A DNA stretch of 64,000 nucleotides. It comes from VXRD01 sp965232265 (GTDB taxonomy: Bacteria; Latescibacterota; UBA2968). The first letter of the stretch is position 1. The number at the start of each line of letters is the position of its first letter. A program made the translations under genes and the position numbers. This document shows, piece by piece, positions 7,519-15,788 of the stretch. Where the stretch lies: assembly GCA_965232265.1 (NCBI GenBank), contig CBDDPH010000002.1:186001-250000 (forward strand), in the 5' to 3' direction. The notes beneath the pieces were generated by a model. The model was not told where the DNA came from. It searched no databases and worked only from the letters and a program-made list of their open reading frames with translations.

Positions 7519-8313
7519 ATGAAACAAGTGCTGACAATTGCAGGTTCGGATTCTGGCGGTGGCGCGGGCATTCAGGCGGATTTGAAAACATTTCACGCCC
7601 ATGGCGTGTTTGGCCTGTCTGTGATTACATCGGTCACTGCTCAAAATACACAAGAGGTGCGTGCGGCTTGTGATTTGCCCGAAGAGATTATCCGCGCTCA
7701 GATAAGTGCCGTGTTTGACGATTTTGAGATTGCTGCGGTGAAGACGGGGATGTTGTCTTCGCGTGCGATTGTAGAGGCTGTGGTCGATGAACTGACAGTT
7801 CGCAGTGAGCAACCGCTCGTGGTTGATCCGGTGATGATTTCGACGAGTGGGTTTCCGTTGCTCAAGGGCGATGCCATACAATGTATCACAGATCGTTTGT
7901 TGCCGCTGGCTACCTTGGCGACGCCGAATTGCCATGAAGCAGAATTATTGAGTCAAAAAAAAATAAAAACACGAGAAGATGCCGGTTTTGCTGCACGCAA
8001 AATTGCCGATTTGGGCGCGTGTGCCGTGCTGGTGAAGGGGGGACATTTGGAGGGTGCGGCAGTGGATGTGTTGTGGGATGGCGAATGTGAAACGGTTTTT
8101 GAAGGTGAACGCGTTGATACCGAGAATACACACGGGACGGGTTGTACACTGGCATCGGCAATAGCAGCAAATTTTGCGCTGGGATACGGGTTGTGCGATG
8201 CGATAGAGCGGGCAAAAAATTATGTTACAGAAGCTATCCGGCACAGTTTGGATATTGGCAAAGGTAACGGGCCTACAAATCATTTTTATTTTTTCGACTG
8301 TACTGAACGCTAA
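7519..8313 (+). CDS. thiD: Hydroxymethylpyrimidine (phosphate) kinase ThiD
   Basis: Phosphorylates HMP and HMP-P to HMP-PP. It has 264 residues of the ribokinase fold: MKQVLTIAGSDSGGGAGIQAD at the N-terminus, SVTAQNT, VVDPVMISTSG, TPNCHEAELL and the anion-hole motif HGTGCTLASAIAANFA. The start is fixed by family alignment. No Shine-Dalgarno is present, because the upstream 30 bases are a heptamer repeat, so translation may be weak or leaderless. Confidence 0.95.
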   Translation: MKQVLTIAGSDSGGGAGIQADLKTFHAHGVFGLSVITSVTAQNTQEVRAACDLPEEIIRAQISAVFDDFEIAAVKTGMLSSRAIVEAVVDELTVRSEQPLVVDPVMISTSGFPLLKGDAIQCITDRLLPLATLATPNCHEAELLSQKKIKTREDAGFAARKIADLGACAVLVKGGHLEGAAVDVLWDGECETVFEGERVDTENTHGTGCTLASAIAANFALGYGLCDAIERAKNYVTEAIRHSLDIGKGNGPTNHFYFFDCTER

Positions 8314-8320
8314 CTCTAAC

Positions 8321-8950
8321 ATGAAAAAAATTGGCAGACTTCACGTCATAACCGATGTTGTTTTGCAAGATCGCTTTTCACATGTGGCACTGGCGCAAAT
8401 GGCTATTGCTGGCGGAGCGGATACGGTCCAGTTTCGGCAGAAAGAGGGAGCGACGCGTGCGTTGATTGAGACCGCTATTGCCGTGAAGCATGCGTGTGGC
8501 GATGTGCCTTTGATTGTGAATGATCGGGTTGATGTGGCGATTGCTGCAGAGGCAGATGGGGTGCATTTGGGACAGGATGATTTTCCCATTGGAAAAGCGC
8601 GCGATCTGCTTGGGGAAGATGCGGTGATTGGCGGGACGGCAAAGACGCTTTTACAGGCGCATCAGTGCATTGCCGAAGGTGCGGATTACATCGGTTTTGG
8701 ACCGATTTATACAACGGGTTCAAAGGCCGATGCGGGGATGGTGAAAGGTCTGGAGGGGTTGCGAGAGATGGTCAGTGGGGTACGTATGCCAATTATTGCC
8801 ATTGGGGGTATTGGGATAGAAAATGCTGGCGAGGTGATTCGCGCAGGCGCGCAGGGCATTGCGGTGATTTCAGCGGTGTGTTGCCGGTCTGATCCCACTG
8901 AGGCGACCCAGAGGCTGCTGGATCAAATTTGTGTAAACAATGAAAAATAA
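8321..8950 (+). CDS. thiE: Thiamin phosphate synthase ThiE
   Basis: Joins HMP-PP and thiazole phosphate into thiamin phosphate. It has 209 residues with the complete ThiE signatures: VQFRQKEG, LIVNDRVDVAIAAEADGVHL, GQDDFP, IGGTAKT, GFGPIYTTGSK and IAIGGIGIENAGEV. ATG 8321 (MKKIGRLHVIT) follows the thiD stop by 7 bases. The frame opens upstream inside thiD, but that part is not ThiE-like. It is the last gene of the thiamin operon. Confidence 0.93.
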   Translation: MKKIGRLHVITDVVLQDRFSHVALAQMAIAGGADTVQFRQKEGATRALIETAIAVKHACGDVPLIVNDRVDVAIAAEADGVHLGQDDFPIGKARDLLGEDAVIGGTAKTLLQAHQCIAEGADYIGFGPIYTTGSKADAGMVKGLEGLREMVSGVRMPIIAIGGIGIENAGEVIRAGAQGIAVISAVCCRSDPTEATQRLLDQICVNNEK

Positions 8951-8953
8951 AAC

Positions 8954-9394
8954 TTATTTCAGGTGTTCAACATCTGCTTTATCTTGCGTACGACCAGATG
9001 CTTTTTTATTGCGAATCAGATCTTCTTTGCCAATAAAATTTACCTGATGCGCTCCATAGCGACCGCGTATCTGATAGTTTTCAGCTTCTTCAAAAGTCAC
9101 ACCATCAATTTCATTCAGGAGATCAATTTGTACAGGAGCAACACCAAATTGAATGATGTTGCCTGTTTTTGCAAAGAGACTTTGGGGTATTTCAGATTCA
9201 GAAAATCCAAACGCCAACAATGATTTTCGCAACTTGTCGATATTTTCTGGCGTTCGCGCATAGAAGATGTCAATGTCTTTGGTGAAACGCGGATGGCCGT
9301 GGAATGCAACCGCATATCCACCTACAATCATATAACGCACACTATTTTTTTCTAATAACTCTAACAGTTCTTCGAAGTCGGGCTGGGTAGTCAT
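8954..9394 (-). CDS. Nucleotidyltransferase (AbiEii / DUF6036-like)
   Basis: A 146-residue protein with a nucleotidyltransferase core: YMIVGGYAVAFHGHPRFTKD followed by IDIFY, giving the GG motif and DxD. The C-terminal part NFIGKEDLIRNKKASGRTQD plus KADVEHLK is typical of AbiEii-like and DUF6036 proteins. It overlaps the end of a small upstream gene by 53 bp, as in type IV-like or nucleotidyltransferase toxin-antitoxin pairs. Function is inferred. It ends 3 bases from the thiE stop, in convergent orientation. Confidence 0.75.
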   Translation of the reverse strand: MTTQPDFEELLELLEKNSVRYMIVGGYAVAFHGHPRFTKDIDIFYARTPENIDKLRKSLLAFGFSESEIPQSLFAKTGNIIQFGVAPVQIDLLNEIDGVTFEEAENYQIRGRYGAHQVNFIGKEDLIRNKKASGRTQDKADVEHLK

Positions 9395-9512
9395 ATAGGA
9401 ATTTCCCGGATTGGATTCGCAATTGTTCTAAAAGGTCAAGGCGTTCTTCGGACGTAGAGGTCTGATTTTCTTCTTTCTTTTTTTCGTATAGCTTTTTTAC
9501 TGTGATTTTCAT
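9342..9512 (-). CDS. Small protein paired with the nucleotidyltransferase
   Basis: A 56-residue highly charged protein (MKITVKKLYEKKKEENQ and then ERLDLLEQLRIQSGKFLYDY). Its coding end overlaps the nucleotidyltransferase start by 53 bp. Small proteins of this pattern (ERxxxLExLRxxxGKFLYxYPxRL) sit before such nucleotidyltransferases elsewhere, from memory. A role as antitoxin or partner is inferred. Met at 9512 is preferred over 9527 because of the MKITVKK start. Confidence 0.6.
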   Translation of the reverse strand: MKITVKKLYEKKKEENQTSTSEERLDLLEQLRIQSGKFLYDYPARLRRTVRVIRKK

Positions 9513-9558
9513 GGCGTATCTCTCCATTTTTTGGTTGTGATCAAATATAGGTACGATT

Positions 9559-10956
9559 TTGTCTAAAAGCCATTTGATTATTCACACGCTAATTCTGGTC
9601 CCGATTTTTGCGGGGTGTCAGCCTGGTGAACAGGTGACGGTTTCGGGTGCGGTTGCAAAGCCGGGTACTTATGTATATCAGCCCGACAGATCGGCGAACA
9701 GTTATCTCGAAGGTGCCGGTGGCCTGACGGAAGAAGCACTCTCTGATAGTGCATATCTGGTTCGCGGGTTGGTTGACTCTTCCGGCAAAGAGATAATCAA
9801 AAGTGTGACGATTTCCCTGTTGGAGCATCCAGAAGTTTTGCCCGATGATGTGATTAAAGTGCCAGTCCGTGTTTATGACGTGCGATTGGATACGGTTCGC
9901 AATGGTGTAGCTGGCGGCGCAATGGAGGAACGCACTTCGGAACGGGTGACGGAGATTTCGGCAGAGGTAATACCCGATGGCACTATAGTAACCCGCGAAA
10001 AAGGGGGAAATGAGTCTTCCAATCAGCCCGATGGGTATAGGATTGTGAAAGGGGTGGATGGTTCAACTCGGGAAATATTTTCCGATGGGCGAATTTTGCA
10101 TCGCAGTGGAACCGGGTATCAAGTGGAGATTTTCCCCGATGGGCGAGAGATCGAGAGTAATCGCTTTGGACAAAAAATCACCTCGTGGCCCGATGGGGAA
10201 AAAGAAGTGCGAATGCCGGTGGCATACAGTTATCCCGGTCCGTTGCGAACCGATCTCGCGGTGGTCAATCCGCTTCCAGACTCGGTTGCTGTAGGTGAAG
10301 AACTGACGGTTACAGGGCAGTTACACAGCGAGGTGGAAGATATATCTGTCGCGGCTTTTCTCGCGCCCGATGGCAATGTGACCAAGGGAAATGTACGAAG
10401 GCGGGGGCGACGGTTTCAGGCGCGGTTTCGGTTTGGGGAGGTGGGGCACTGTCGCGTACAGGTTCAGGTTGTCCTGCCCAAAGCACGCACCTTTACGGTT
10501 TCTCATCAGGCGGTGGTTGTTGGCAATCCCGAAAAGTTAGAAGATGAAGTTTTGACAATAGCCCCTTATCTGGGCGATGAGGGGGCTGAACGATTTTTGA
10601 TTGATGAAATTAATGCGGCGCGAAGGCGGATTGGATGTCAGGCTGTACTTCCACATCCCAATTTGATGCATGTGGCGCGCATCCGCCTCGAGGAAATGTT
10701 GGCTTTGGGTGAGGTATCCCACTTTTCTTTTGGGGGCTTGGATGTGATGTGGCATGTAACCACCCGCCGCTTGCCTTTTTTTCAAGTGAGCGAAAATGTG
10801 GCAAACGGATATTTTGTCGAAACGATGCAGGCGCGTTGGATGTTAAGTGCGGGCCATCGTTCAAATATATTGGCGAGACACTGGACACATGTGGGGGTAG
10901 CTGTGGCAAAAGATAGGGGCATGGTGTGGGGTGTTCAGGTGTTTGCACGGCAATAA
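9559..10956 (+). CDS. Lipoprotein with SLBB-like and C-terminal CAP domain
   Basis: A 465-residue predicted lipoprotein with TTG start, signal ending LILVPIFAGC and Cys about residue 20. Residues about 25-70 (VTVSGAVAKPGTYVYQ and YLEGAGGLTEEA) resemble the SLBB domain of polysaccharide-export proteins. The middle (about 150-230) has repeated DG-rich strands (FPDGREI, WPDGEKEV). Residues about 345-465 form a CAP/SCP domain: INAARRRIG at the start, HVARIRLEEM, then ENVANG, GHRSNIL and HVGVAVA. The His/Glu layout of CAP proteins is partly kept. The combination is unusual. The CAP domain suggests an envelope binding or hydrolytic role; function is unknown. Confidence 0.75.
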   Translation: MSKSHLIIHTLILVPIFAGCQPGEQVTVSGAVAKPGTYVYQPDRSANSYLEGAGGLTEEALSDSAYLVRGLVDSSGKEIIKSVTISLLEHPEVLPDDVIKVPVRVYDVRLDTVRNGVAGGAMEERTSERVTEISAEVIPDGTIVTREKGGNESSNQPDGYRIVKGVDGSTREIFSDGRILHRSGTGYQVEIFPDGREIESNRFGQKITSWPDGEKEVRMPVAYSYPGPLRTDLAVVNPLPDSVAVGEELTVTGQLHSEVEDISVAAFLAPDGNVTKGNVRRRGRRFQARFRFGEVGHCRVQVQVVLPKARTFTVSHQAVVVGNPEKLEDEVLTIAPYLGDEGAERFLIDEINAARRRIGCQAVLPHPNLMHVARIRLEEMLALGEVSHFSFGGLDVMWHVTTRRLPFFQVSENVANGYFVETMQARWMLSAGHRSNILARHWTHVGVAVAKDRGMVWGVQVFARQ

Positions 10957-10970
10957 AAGAGAGGTTTGAT

Positions 10971-12560
10971 GTGAATAAAAAACAGGCCGATGTGCCCGAT
11001 TTGCTTCAGATTGAAGGCGGGTTAAATTCAGGTGCATCGCGGGAGGTGTCGCAACAAACCGGCGTTCCCGAAGCACATGTCTATGGCGTGGGTAGTTTTT
11101 TTGATTTGTTGACGGATACGGACAAAAAAGTGCGGGTCTGCACGGGTTTGTCGTGTCGCATGGCAGGTGCAGATCAGGTGCTGCAGGCGATGGAAGATGC
11201 GGGTCTGCCCGCGATGGGGTGTTCGTGTCTGGCAGCTTGTGACCGTCCGCCCGCGGTGTTGCGAGACCGCGATGTGTTGCCCGCTGTATCGGTGGAAGAT
11301 GTGGTGCGGGCAGGTGGCGATTGGACAAAGCTGAAGTCAGAAATAGAATCCAATGGCAACTTGGGGCATGTGGGACCCGAGGTGGATGATCCAGATACCA
11401 TGGCGGTTAATTTGCTGGGTCAGGCCGATTGGTCGGGCAAAGCGTTTGCTAAGGCCGCCGAGATGCGTCCCGAAGAAATTATTGAGGAAATAGAGACGTC
11501 GGGGCTGCAGGGTCGCGGTGGCGCGGGTTTTTCCGCGTCTTTTAAGTGGAATGCCGTGTGCTCAGAAAAAGAGACTGTGCGTTATGTGGTCTTGAATGGC
11601 GATGAGAGTGAGCCTGGTACATTTAAGGACCGCGAAATTTTGATGCGTCGTCCCGATTTGGTTATTGAGGGATTGGCAATTGCGGCTTATACAATCGGGG
11701 CGAGAGATGTCTATTTGTACTTGCGAGGCGAGTTCGCATTTCCAAAGGCTGTGATGACAAAAGCAGTTGCAGAGTTTGAATCGCACAATATATTTCCCGA
11801 TATCCGTTTTCACATGCACTCGGGGCAGGGTGCGTATATTTGCGGCGAGGAGACCGCGCTTTTAGAGGCTTTGGAGGGCAAGCGCGGGATGCCCCGTTTG
11901 CGACCGCCCTATCCCACAGAATACGGCTTGTGGGGAAAACCCACGCTTATTCACAATGTGGAAACGATTGCGTGCGTGCCTTCGATTATTTCTAACGGCG
12001 GCGATTGGTTTCGCAATTTGGGGCGCACCGAAGCGGGGTCAAAAGTGTATTGTATTAGCGGGCATGTGGAACGTCCCGGTGTCTATGAGTTGCCGCTCGG
12101 TGTGACTCTGGATGAGTTGGTCGAAGAGGCGGGCGGATATATTGGTACTCCGAAGGCGTTTAGCCCCGGGGGTGCGAGTTCGGGATTTTTGCCGGCTAAA
12201 TACAGAGATCGGCCATTGGATTTTAAGACCATGGATGGGCTGGGTTCGTTGCTCGGCTCGGCCGGTGTTGTCGTGTTGAACGACACGGTGGATATGAAAT
12301 GGTCGGTTAGTCAACAGTTGCGTTTTTTTCACGATGAAAGTTGTGGGCAATGCGCCCCCTGTCGCATTGGTACGCGGTATTTATACGAGGCACTGGAAAA
12401 TCGCAGATGCAATCGGGAACAGGGCCACAAACCGCACTTGCAACACGCAGAAGATGTGGCGTGGCAGATGAGCGAGGGTTCGATATGCGGTCTTGGGCAA
12501 ATTGCTGCGCTCCCCCTGACGAGTGCCCAAAAATTCTTCCCCGAGGAGTTTGATGAGTAA
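10971..12560 (+). CDS. NAD-linked formate dehydrogenase, fused NuoE-NuoF subunit (FdsB/HoxF-like)
   Basis: A 529-residue electron-transfer subunit that passes formate electrons to NAD. Residues about 1-100 are NuoE-like, with [2Fe-2S] ligands C57, C62, C86 and C90. The NuoF part has FMN site GRGGAGF (181-187), NADH/FMN segments GDESEPGTFKDR and GEETALLEALEGKRGMPRLR, and the [4Fe-4S] ligands in ESCGQCAPCRIGT. GTG 10971 is chosen; the frame upstream overlaps the previous gene. It overlaps the catalytic subunit by 8 bp, so the two are translationally coupled. HoxF of NAD hydrogenases is similar, but the partner identifies formate dehydrogenase. Confidence 0.9.
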   Translation: MNKKQADVPDLLQIEGGLNSGASREVSQQTGVPEAHVYGVGSFFDLLTDTDKKVRVCTGLSCRMAGADQVLQAMEDAGLPAMGCSCLAACDRPPAVLRDRDVLPAVSVEDVVRAGGDWTKLKSEIESNGNLGHVGPEVDDPDTMAVNLLGQADWSGKAFAKAAEMRPEEIIEEIETSGLQGRGGAGFSASFKWNAVCSEKETVRYVVLNGDESEPGTFKDREILMRRPDLVIEGLAIAAYTIGARDVYLYLRGEFAFPKAVMTKAVAEFESHNIFPDIRFHMHSGQGAYICGEETALLEALEGKRGMPRLRPPYPTEYGLWGKPTLIHNVETIACVPSIISNGGDWFRNLGRTEAGSKVYCISGHVERPGVYELPLGVTLDELVEEAGGYIGTPKAFSPGGASSGFLPAKYRDRPLDFKTMDGLGSLLGSAGVVVLNDTVDMKWSVSQQLRFFHDESCGQCAPCRIGTRYLYEALENRRCNREQGHKPHLQHAEDVAWQMSEGSICGLGQIAALPLTSAQKFFPEEFDE

Positions 12561-15354
12561 ATTGATATTGAACGGACAGACGATATGCTTTGCCGAAGGG
12601 GAGACCCTGCTGGACATTGCATCTCGTCATGGGTTGGAAATTCCGACCCTGTGTCACGATCCGCGTTTGGAACCCGCGGGTGCGTGTCGCTCTTGTCTTG
12701 TGGAAGTTGCAGGAGAACGGTTGATGACGCCGGCCTGTGCGCGCATCGCACAAGACGGTATGGAGGTGACGACCGAGAATGAGCGCGTTGATCGGCACCG
12801 CCAAACCCTGATGGCACTGTACATGACCGATCATCCGCACGAGCGCGAAGTATCGGAAGTGGGGTCGCCGGATTTATTGCTGGATATGGCCGCCGAGTTC
12901 GATGCGCCGATGGATTGGGGATGGATGGAGCCGATGCGGGGAGATCGAGAGGATCGCAATCCTTATGTCGATTTTAATCCCGATACCTGTATTGCGTGTG
13001 CGCGGTGCGTGCGCTATTGCGAGGAAATAGAAGGTGTTTCGGCTATTACCCTTGCGGGCAGGGGATCGCATACGACGATTTCTACAGTGGAAGAAAAATC
13101 ACTGCTGGATACGACGTGCGAGTTGTGCGGTGGATGTATCGATGTGTGTCCAACCGGTGCTATGAATGAAAAATTGCCGCTGATGCGCGGGCAAAAACCC
13201 GAGCGCGAATTGGTAAAGGTGCGGTCAACCTGCAACTTCTGCGGGGTGGGCTGTCAGCTCGATCTCAATGTGGATTCAGAAGGACGAGATGGACAGGGGC
13301 AGATCGTCAAGGTGACGAGTCCACCGCCGGGCACGACGACCAATGACGGCAATTTGTGTGTCAAAGGACGCTTTGCTTATGATTTTGTCCACCACAAAGA
13401 CCGGTTGACGCAGCCGCTTGTGCGGGGTGAGGATGGCGCATTGTACCCGACTACCTGGGACGATGCACTCGATAAAGCAGCGGAGGGTTTGTTGGGCGTT
13501 GCAGAACGGCACGGCGCAGATGCTCTGGGTTTTGTGAGTTCGTCGCGGTGTACGATGGAGGAAAATTTTCTCGTTCAGAAAATGGCGCGCGCACTGTTTC
13601 GGTCAAATCACGTCCATCAGTGCGCGGCTACGTGACACGCGCCAACTGTGGCCGGTCTGGTCGATACATTTGGCGCAGGTGCTATGACAAATTCAATTGG
13701 CGAGATACGCGATGCCGATTTTTTGTTTGTGATTGGCAGCAATACGAGCGAGGCGCATCCGATTATTGCTATGGAGATGAAGCGCGCGGTTCGCAAAGGC
13801 GCGACTCTCGTTGTCGCCGATCCCAGGGCGATATGGATGACGTCTATTTCGGAAAAGCATTTGCCACTCAATCCCGGTACAGATGTGTGGTTGCTCAATG
13901 CTATGGCGCATGTGATTGTGGCAGAGGATTTGATTGACCGCGAATTTATCGAGAATCAGACGGAAAATTTTGAGCAGGTCAAAGAGACGGTTGCGTCTTA
14001 TACCCCCGAAAAGGCGGAGGAGATAACGGGTATTTCAGCAGATGATATTCGCTGGACTGCGCGGCAGTACGCGACGACGGAAAAAGCGGGTATATACTAT
14101 ACGCTGGGCATTACGGAACACGCACACGGTACGGATAACGTGTATGCGCTTGCCAATCTGGTTTTGATGACGGGGCATTTGGGCAAGCCATCGATGGGGA
14201 TGAATCCCCTGCGCGGACAGAACAATGTGCAGGGTGCAAATGACGCGGGTGCTACGCCGATGTTTTATCCGGGTTATCAGTGCGTGGATGATCCCGAGGT
14301 GCAGGCAAAGTACGAGAAGTCCTGGGGTGTTCCGCTGTCCCCGGTGCCGGGTCTGAATCTCAATGAGATGATGAAGACGGTGGGGGAGCAGATGCGCGGT
14401 TTTTTTGTGATGGGTGAAGATATTGTGTTGTCCGAACCCAATGTGCTCGAGTTGGAGAAGGGGTTGAATAAGGTTGATTTTATCGTGATGCAAGATGCGT
14501 TCCTGAACGAGACGGCGCGTTTTGCCGATGTGATTTTGCCCGCGGCCGTGTTTGCCGAGAAGGAGGGGACGTTTACCAATTCAGAGCGCCGTGTGCAGAG
14601 GGTTCGCAAGGCGGTTGACCCCCCTGGAGAAGCACTGCCAGATTGGGAGATTCTGGTGATGCTGGCGAATAAGATGGGCGCGAATTGGTCGTACAAAGAT
14701 CCGGCAGAGGTGTATGCCGAGATGGTTAAAGACGTTCCCCAATTTGCCGGTATCAGTCACGAAAAGCTGGAGAAAATAGATCGCACAGCAGGGGAAGAGC
14801 GCATAGCGGGCTTGCAGTGGCCGTGTCCCGATGCGGATCATCCGGGCACAACATTTTTACACGAAGATGGGATTTTGCGCGGCAAGGGGTTGTTTATGCC
14901 CGTGCATTATATCCCACCAGCAGAATTGCCGGATGAAGATTACGGTCTTTTTCTTTCTACGGGACGCACGCTGTATCACTACAATGCCGCAACGCAGACG
15001 CGCCGAGAGTCCGGGCTCGATGCAAAACAGTCCGAGGCTTTTGTGGAGTTGCATCCGAGCGATGCGCGGAAGCGGGGTGTTCAGCACGGGGATATGGTGG
15101 CGGTGACGACGCGACGCGGAAGTGTGCAGTTGCGGGCTGTTTTGTCGCGGCAAGTGCGCCCGGGCTGTATCTGGATGCCGTTGCATTTTGCCGAGGCGCG
15201 CGCCAATGTGCTGACGAATGATGTGGGCGATGCGGTGACGGGGACAGCCGAGTACAAGGTGTGTGCGGCAGAGGTGCGGTTGGTCGAGTCGATGCCCGGT
15301 AGTGAAACGTTTTTTCCGGGCAGCTATTACTACGAGAAGGGACCGAGGTTGTAG
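12553..15354 (+). CDS. Selenocysteine formate dehydrogenase alpha subunit, in-frame UGA at 13633
   Basis: Mo/W-bis-MGD catalytic subunit oxidising formate to CO2; 933 residues if UGA 13633-13635 is read as Sec361. Domains: plant-type [2Fe-2S] (C34, C45, C48, C62), two [4Fe-4S] clusters (C146-C156, C189-C199), Mo-domain [4Fe-4S] (C227, C230, C234), then molybdopterin domains to GVQHGDMVAVTTRRGSV at the C-terminus. Around the UGA the protein reads CAAT-U-HAPTVAGL, matching the Sec-His-x-Pro-x-Val-Ala-Gly-Leu site of FdhF. A fdhF-like SECIS follows. ATG 12553 has GAGGAG upstream. The H-C-C-C ligand set normally found at about 94-112 is absent. Ordinary callers would split it into two ORFs. Confidence 0.92.
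13633..13676 (+). promoter_or_regulatory. Bacterial SECIS element with Sec-UGA
   Basis: UGA (13633) is followed by a hairpin: outer stem GCGCCAA (13639-13645) with TTGGCGC (13670-13676), an internal bulge, inner stem GGCC/GGTC, and apical loop GGTCT (13654-13658). The loop begins 18 bases after the UGA, the same spacing and loop as E. coli fdhF as I recall it. It is expected to bind SelB. No selA, selB, selC or selD lies in this window. Confidence 0.88.
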
Positions 15355-15788
15355 CGCGTGGGCGATTGCGTTAAAAAAGTTGCAGGACGTGTCTAGTGCT
15401 TCTCGGCAAAAGAAACTGGTCATATCAATTTAATTTCCGATTGTCATTGCGGCATGTTTAAAGCATGTCCCGTAAGGTTGTAATACGGGGCCGCTGTCCT
15501 TTGGTGGTGACAATGGGCAGCGAGGGAGACCGTTCTGTAGCACTCTTGCGGGATCGCTCCACCGGGCGCGAGCGGGGCATTTTGCGAAATTGGTCAGATT
15601 CGCCTTTGCATGCATGGCGGGGCGAAAGATTTTTCGCCCCTACGTTTTTTTTATCCTGCTCATTGACGTAATCCGCCGTTGTCCCAAACATGAATTTTCG
15701 CCCTTATGTATCCCCACATGGAAAAACCGCTCACTGAAATGATGGCGAGCGGTTTTTTACTGCGAGAAGTTCGGGATGCTGTTGGCAC
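15355..15788. other. 434-bp gene-free region with hairpin repeat and terminator
   Basis: No convincing coding sequence lies between fdhA (plus) and the Cache lipoprotein (minus). It holds a GGGGCGAAA/TTTCGCCCC hairpin (about 15622-15643), related to the copy at 33402, and a bidirectional terminator at 15722-15758. The short ORFs on both strands here show no family resemblance. I looked for a selC tRNA and did not find one. Confidence 0.6.
15722..15758. terminator. Bidirectional rho-independent terminator
   Basis: AAAAACCGCTC pairs with GAGCGGTTTTT across a 14-base loop. T-runs follow in both directions. It serves the minus-strand Cache lipoprotein (stop at 15789) and possibly fdhA. Confidence 0.85.

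Noticed and set aside
12523..13635. FdhA as two genes or a frameshifted pseudogene
   Set aside because: Both halves continue one family at the Sec site and a SECIS follows; readthrough as selenocysteine explains the TGA.
15430..15691. Small ORFs on both strands in the fdhA-Cache spacer
   Set aside because: No ribosome sites or family text; they cross hairpin repeats.
13633..15760. selC tRNA near the selenoprotein gene
   Set aside because: No 90-100 base tRNA-like fold with a long variable arm or CCA end was seen by reading.
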